Below are positions 61,323 to 64,000 of a stretch of 64,000 nt of DNA, in pieces. The translations under genes and the position numbers were made by a program. The notes beneath the pieces are model-generated. The model saw nothing but the letters and a program-made list of their open reading frames with translations, was not told the origin of the DNA and ran no database searches. Position 1 is the stretch's first letter. Each line of letters opens with the position of its first letter. The stretch comes from UBA11574 sp963752565 (GTDB lineage Bacteria; Desulfobacterota; Desulfobacteria; Desulfobacterales; UBA11574): NCBI GenBank assembly GCA_963752565.1, contig CAVVZC010000007.1, positions 62,001-126,000 on the forward strand, given 5' to 3'.

Positions 61323-62566
61323 GACAATGTTTTCCCGAAATGTTTGCAAACCGACAGGGCACTGTTCACGCCGTCCTCATGAAACCCGTAACCCCAGTAG
61401 GCTCCGCAGAAATAGGTCCGATTTTTTCCGTTGACTTCATCCTGTTTTCGACGCGCACTGAAACTGTTCGGGTCGTACACCGGATGATGGTAAATGATGC
61501 GTTGAAAAACACGGTCCGGGTGGATCTTCTCCGGCATGTTTAAGGTTACGCAAAACGCTTCCGTCGCCCCCAGGCTTTGAAGGATATTCATATTATAGGT
61601 CAGTGCAACTCGCCCTTTTTCTTCTTTGGGGATGTGATAGTTCCAACTGGCCCAGGCCGTTCTTTTAGGGGGGAGGAGCGATTTGTCGGTGTGCAAAACG
61701 GCCAGATTTTCCTGGTAGGGAATGGCGCCTAAAACTTCTCTTTCCAGGTCCGAAGGATCCGTCAGCATCTGAAGCGCCTGGTCACTGTGAGTGGCGATGA
61801 CCACTTGATCAAAGGAGACCTTGTCTCCTTCCTTTGTGGTGATTTCGACTTTTTCAGGGAATCGTTTGACCGATGCAACCGGCGAGTTCAGACGGATCTG
61901 GTCTTTATAGGGTCGGGTTAAGGGGCCGATATACTGGCTCGACCCTCCTTTGACGACCAGCCATTGCGGCTGATGACGTACGTTCAAAAAACCATGGTTG
62001 TTAAAAAATTCAACCAGATATCGTGCCGGAAACTTTCTGAACTGAACAGGATCCGCCGACCAGATGGCTTCGCCCATGGGAATAATGAAATGTTCAATGA
62101 AGGTATGACTGTAATTCTTTTGTTCCAAATAGGCCTGAAGGGTTATGCTGTAATCATCGGATCGAAGGAGTTCCGACGCTTCACGCCGGAACCGAAGCGC
62201 ATCCCAAAGCATCCGGTAAAATGAGGGGCGGAAAAGATTTTTTCGCTGGACAAATAAAGCGTTCAAGGTGCTGGGGGAAAAAACCAGCCCCGTTTGATCG
62301 CATTGAACGCTGAAACTCATGTTCGACGGTTGCCAGGCCACCCCGAGCGACCGCATCAATTTGATAAAATTCGGGTAGGTCTTTTCATTGAATACGATGA
62401 AACCGGTATCCACCGGGTAGGAAATACCCTCAATTGATACATCGATGGTGTTGGTATGCCCACCGATGTAGTCATTGGCCTCATACAGAACAATGTCGTG
62501 GTCTTGACTCAGTAAATATGCGGATACCATGCCGGAAATGCCGGAGCCAATAACTGCAATTCGCAT
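61319..62566 (-). CDS. FAD-dependent oxidoreductase (COG2907 type)
   Basis: A 415-residue amine-oxidase-fold flavoprotein. The FAD-binding GxGxxG is in RIAVIGSGISGMVSAYLLSQ with EANDYIGGHTNTIDV next; a second FAD-contact strand is GTDVAIAT-like (FDQVVIATHSDQALQML). The C-terminal motif NRTYFCGAYWGYGFHEDGVN binds the flavin. In other bacteria this COG2907 protein is linked to cyclopropane synthase and DUF1365, so a desaturase or lipid-oxidising role is likely. It is first in the three-gene operon. The ATG at 62566 is preceded by AAAGAGGGATAAAA. Confidence 0.93.
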   Translation of the reverse strand: MRIAVIGSGISGMVSAYLLSQDHDIVLYEANDYIGGHTNTIDVSIEGISYPVDTGFIVFNEKTYPNFIKLMRSLGVAWQPSNMSFSVQCDQTGLVFSPSTLNALFVQRKNLFRPSFYRMLWDALRFRREASELLRSDDYSITLQAYLEQKNYSHTFIEHFIIPMGEAIWSADPVQFRKFPARYLVEFFNNHGFLNVRHQPQWLVVKGGSSQYIGPLTRPYKDQIRLNSPVASVKRFPEKVEITTKEGDKVSFDQVVIATHSDQALQMLTDPSDLEREVLGAIPYQENLAVLHTDKSLLPPKRTAWASWNYHIPKEEKGRVALTYNMNILQSLGATEAFCVTLNMPEKIHPDRVFQRIIYHHPVYDPNSFSARRKQDEVNGKNRTYFCGAYWGYGFHEDGVNSALSVCKHFGKTLS

Positions 62567-62671
62567 CGATTTTATCCCTCTTTAAATGAGATTCAAGACG
62601 ATTTTTTGCGGCAAATATAGGTTGCCAAACAACGGTTTAAAATTATCGGTGACGTTAAACCCAAAAGCAAT

Positions 62672-63169
62672 TCATTTTGTCTTCAATTTTTCAAGCACAT
62701 TCGAAAGCTGAGCCACATGTCTGCGCTCTTCCCTGATGATCTTATCGATCCGATCTTTTCCGGACTGAGAAGGTATCAAATCTTTGATCCCCAGATAAAA
62801 TAGAATCGAGTCCTTCTCAAGTCCCACGGCTGTCTGGAGTATTTCCTCAAGGGTTTCATCTCCGGTGAGGGAATCAGCAACAGAAGGACTCCCTTCTCCA
62901 CCCATGGTGTCCGCCATTGCGGCAAGATACTGAGACACTTCGTCATAAGGATCGAACACCTTCGGATCTTTATCCTTTTCGGTAAGGATCGTTCGCATTT
63001 CGGTGAATATCTTCTGGTGCTGAACTTCCATGTTGGCAAGGCCTTCCAGAAATTTTTGATTTTTGGTGTCAGATTGCAAACCCGCGGCCTTCCGGTAAAA
63101 GGCGGCACCGTTGTTTTCAATGCGGATTGCCATTTCAAAAATCTCATCTGCGTTAAATACGATGGCCAT
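62672..63169 (-). CDS. Rubrerythrin-like ferritin-fold protein
   Basis: A 165-residue four-helix-bundle protein of the rubrerythrin/ferritin-like family. The di-iron ligands are suggested by IFEMAIRIENNGAAFYRKAA (Glu), then ANMEVQHQKIFTEM (ExxH) and later VGLEKDSILFYLG and REERRHVAQL (ExxxH-like). No rubredoxin domain follows, so it is of the short type. Such proteins reduce peroxide or bind iron. AGGAGG precedes the ATG. It lies alone in its orientation 100 bases downstream of a gap after the FAD gene. Confidence 0.88.
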   Translation of the reverse strand: MAIVFNADEIFEMAIRIENNGAAFYRKAAGLQSDTKNQKFLEGLANMEVQHQKIFTEMRTILTEKDKDPKVFDPYDEVSQYLAAMADTMGGEGSPSVADSLTGDETLEEILQTAVGLEKDSILFYLGIKDLIPSQSGKDRIDKIIREERRHVAQLSNVLEKLKTK

Positions 63170-63250
63170 TTTGTTTCCTCCTTTATTTTTCAGATGCGTA
63201 TGTTTGGTCAGTTGGAGACGATTTGTATCAAAAATTCACGAGAATACTTA

Positions 63251-63469
63251 TCAGGACAATTCGACGGGAACACCTTTCTTTTTCAGGTCTTCAAGTATCG
63301 CCTTTAGTTGGGGTTTTTTACAATCTTCAATGCGGTAGACATTTTTTACGCCATCCATGAACAGCAATACAAAATGGCCGTTGTCATCCACGTAGGCCTT
63401 ACGAATATAATCATCGTCAAGCCATGGAGTGAGCGCTTTCATAAAATCGGACAAATTACATGTTTTCAT
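63251..63469 (-). CDS. Small hypothetical protein
   Basis: A 72-residue protein: KTCNLSDFMKALTPWLDDDY at the start, then KAYVDDNGHFVLLFMDGVKN and a C-terminal helix. It has a strand-helix pattern and no TM. AGGAGG before the ATG (minus strand CTCCTAAC region) is strong, which supports translation. It lies 80 bases upstream of the rubrerythrin-like gene and may share its transcript. I recognise no family. Confidence 0.6.
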   Translation of the reverse strand: MKTCNLSDFMKALTPWLDDDYIRKAYVDDNGHFVLLFMDGVKNVYRIEDCKKPQLKAILEDLKKKGVPVELS

Positions 63470-63703
63470 TAAAACACCTCCTAACTTCCAGAGTTTTCCG
63501 AAACGCCGAATGCGGCGAAATAAAGCATTTGTGATCGGATTGAAGTGTCACTATATCCTATTTCCACCAAAAGACAAAGTCAAAAAGAAATGTGTCTTTA
63601 TGTCTGTCTCATGTGATTTTTCCAAGAAACAGTGATTTGAAATTGTTGATAAAATGTTTATATTTAAATTTCATTAATACTTGCAACGTTTATGAGGACA
63701 TCT

Positions 63704-64000
63704 ATGATCACTATTGGTTTTTCATCTCATCGCGCTGAAATCATCCCCTTTGCCCAACCAATGATGGAACAACATCAGATCATTGTGCTGGAGGAACCCC
63801 CACATCCAAAATTCGCAGACATGCTCAATGGTAACCTCTCGATTGCTGACTATTTGATGGAGACTGATATTGGATTTCCCGAGTTTGAGCGTTTGATGTG
63901 TAAGGAGGCCAGAAGGCTACACCAAAATGGAAAAAAGCTATTGCAGGTTGAACCTTATCTAGAAAGACTTCTCGAAATCCATGAACATTTTGCCGAAGGC
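63704..64000 (+). CDS. Hypothetical protein, cut by right window edge
   Basis: Ninety-nine open codons from an ATG with TATGAGGACATCT upstream, a good ribosome site. It begins MITIGFSSHRAEIIPFAQPM and continues IIVLEEPPHPKFADMLNG, with LEEPPHP a conserved-looking motif, then MCKEARRLHQNGKKLLQVEP. I do not recognise it with confidence; a TraB-like or other conserved family is possible. No signal peptide is visible. The rest is beyond the window. Confidence 0.6.
   Translation, partial: MITIGFSSHRAEIIPFAQPMMEQHQIIVLEEPPHPKFADMLNGNLSIADYLMETDIGFPEFERLMCKEARRLHQNGKKLLQVEPYLERLLEIHEHFAEG

Noticed and set aside
1..64000. CRISPR arrays, tRNA or rRNA genes
   Set aside because: I looked for spaced direct repeats and for tRNA T-loop and acceptor patterns and found none; short GGTTCGA-like words belong to the R1 repeats.

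Overview
The window looks like a chromosomal segment of a sulfate-reducer-type deltaproteobacterium (Desulfobacterota, probably Desulfobacterales). This rests on overall protein similarity, on the phoH / 7TM-HD / ybeY / pdxJ / NAD(P)HX-repair / tsaE / aspartate kinase gene order, on a PfaC-like secondary-lipid megasynthase, and on many short intergenic repeats of the kind common in that group. No rRNA, tRNA or CRISPR array was found.

Layout. (1) 0-11 kb, minus strand: a 2382-residue PUFA-synthase-like protein (KS, chain-length-factor-like KS, acyltransferase, four hot-dog dehydratase-type domains), an OleA-like thiolase-fold condensing enzyme and a malonyl-CoA:ACP transacylase, then dksA and a PHP-domain phosphoesterase cut by the left edge. 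(2) 11-24.6 kb: an accessory, repeat-rich stretch holding a phosphoribosyltransferase, a DinB-fold protein, an AT-rich hemolysin III-type protein, a beta-propeller protein, a lipoprotein iron-type superoxide dismutase behind a perfect 26-bp palindrome, a soluble MtrA homologue, an apparently clipped restriction-associated protein, and polysaccharide-type acyltransferase and glycosyltransferase genes with truncated relatives. (3) 24.6-36.6 kb: a polyphosphate island with SixA, CHAD, ParA-type ATPase, CYTH, a helix-hairpin-helix protein, three PPK2 kinases, a metallophosphoesterase, an Mth938-domain protein and a small zinc-ribbon protein. Several of these carry very lysine-rich tails. (4) 36.8-41.3 kb: an MFS transporter, a frameshifted membrane spermidine-synthase-like gene and a secreted protein-isoaspartate methyltransferase. 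(5) 41.7-52.1 kb: housekeeping genes (lysC, tsaE, nnr, pdxJ, ybeY, 7TM-HD, phoH; divergent cvpA and mazG). (6) 52.1-62.6 kb: a histidine-kinase relic interrupted by a MITE-like element, a PAS-LuxR regulator with pirin, and a membrane-lipid modification locus (DUF1499, DUF2177, chalcone-isomerase-like, GPH-type MFS, DUF1295, cyclopropane synthase, DUF1365, FAD oxidoreductase). (7) 62.6-64 kb: a rubrerythrin-like protein and small unknowns.

Two systems deserve attention. The first is the Pfa-like/OleA-like/FabD lipid cluster, which has no ACP, ketoreductase or enoyl reductase in the window. The second is the polyphosphate island, where polyP-using kinases, polyP-binding or hydrolysing domains, lysine-rich tails and an orphan ParA sit together. 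One could read this as machinery that makes, docks on and positions polyP granules; that reading is inference. Several genes carry single frameshifts, so either sequence error or real decay must be considered.
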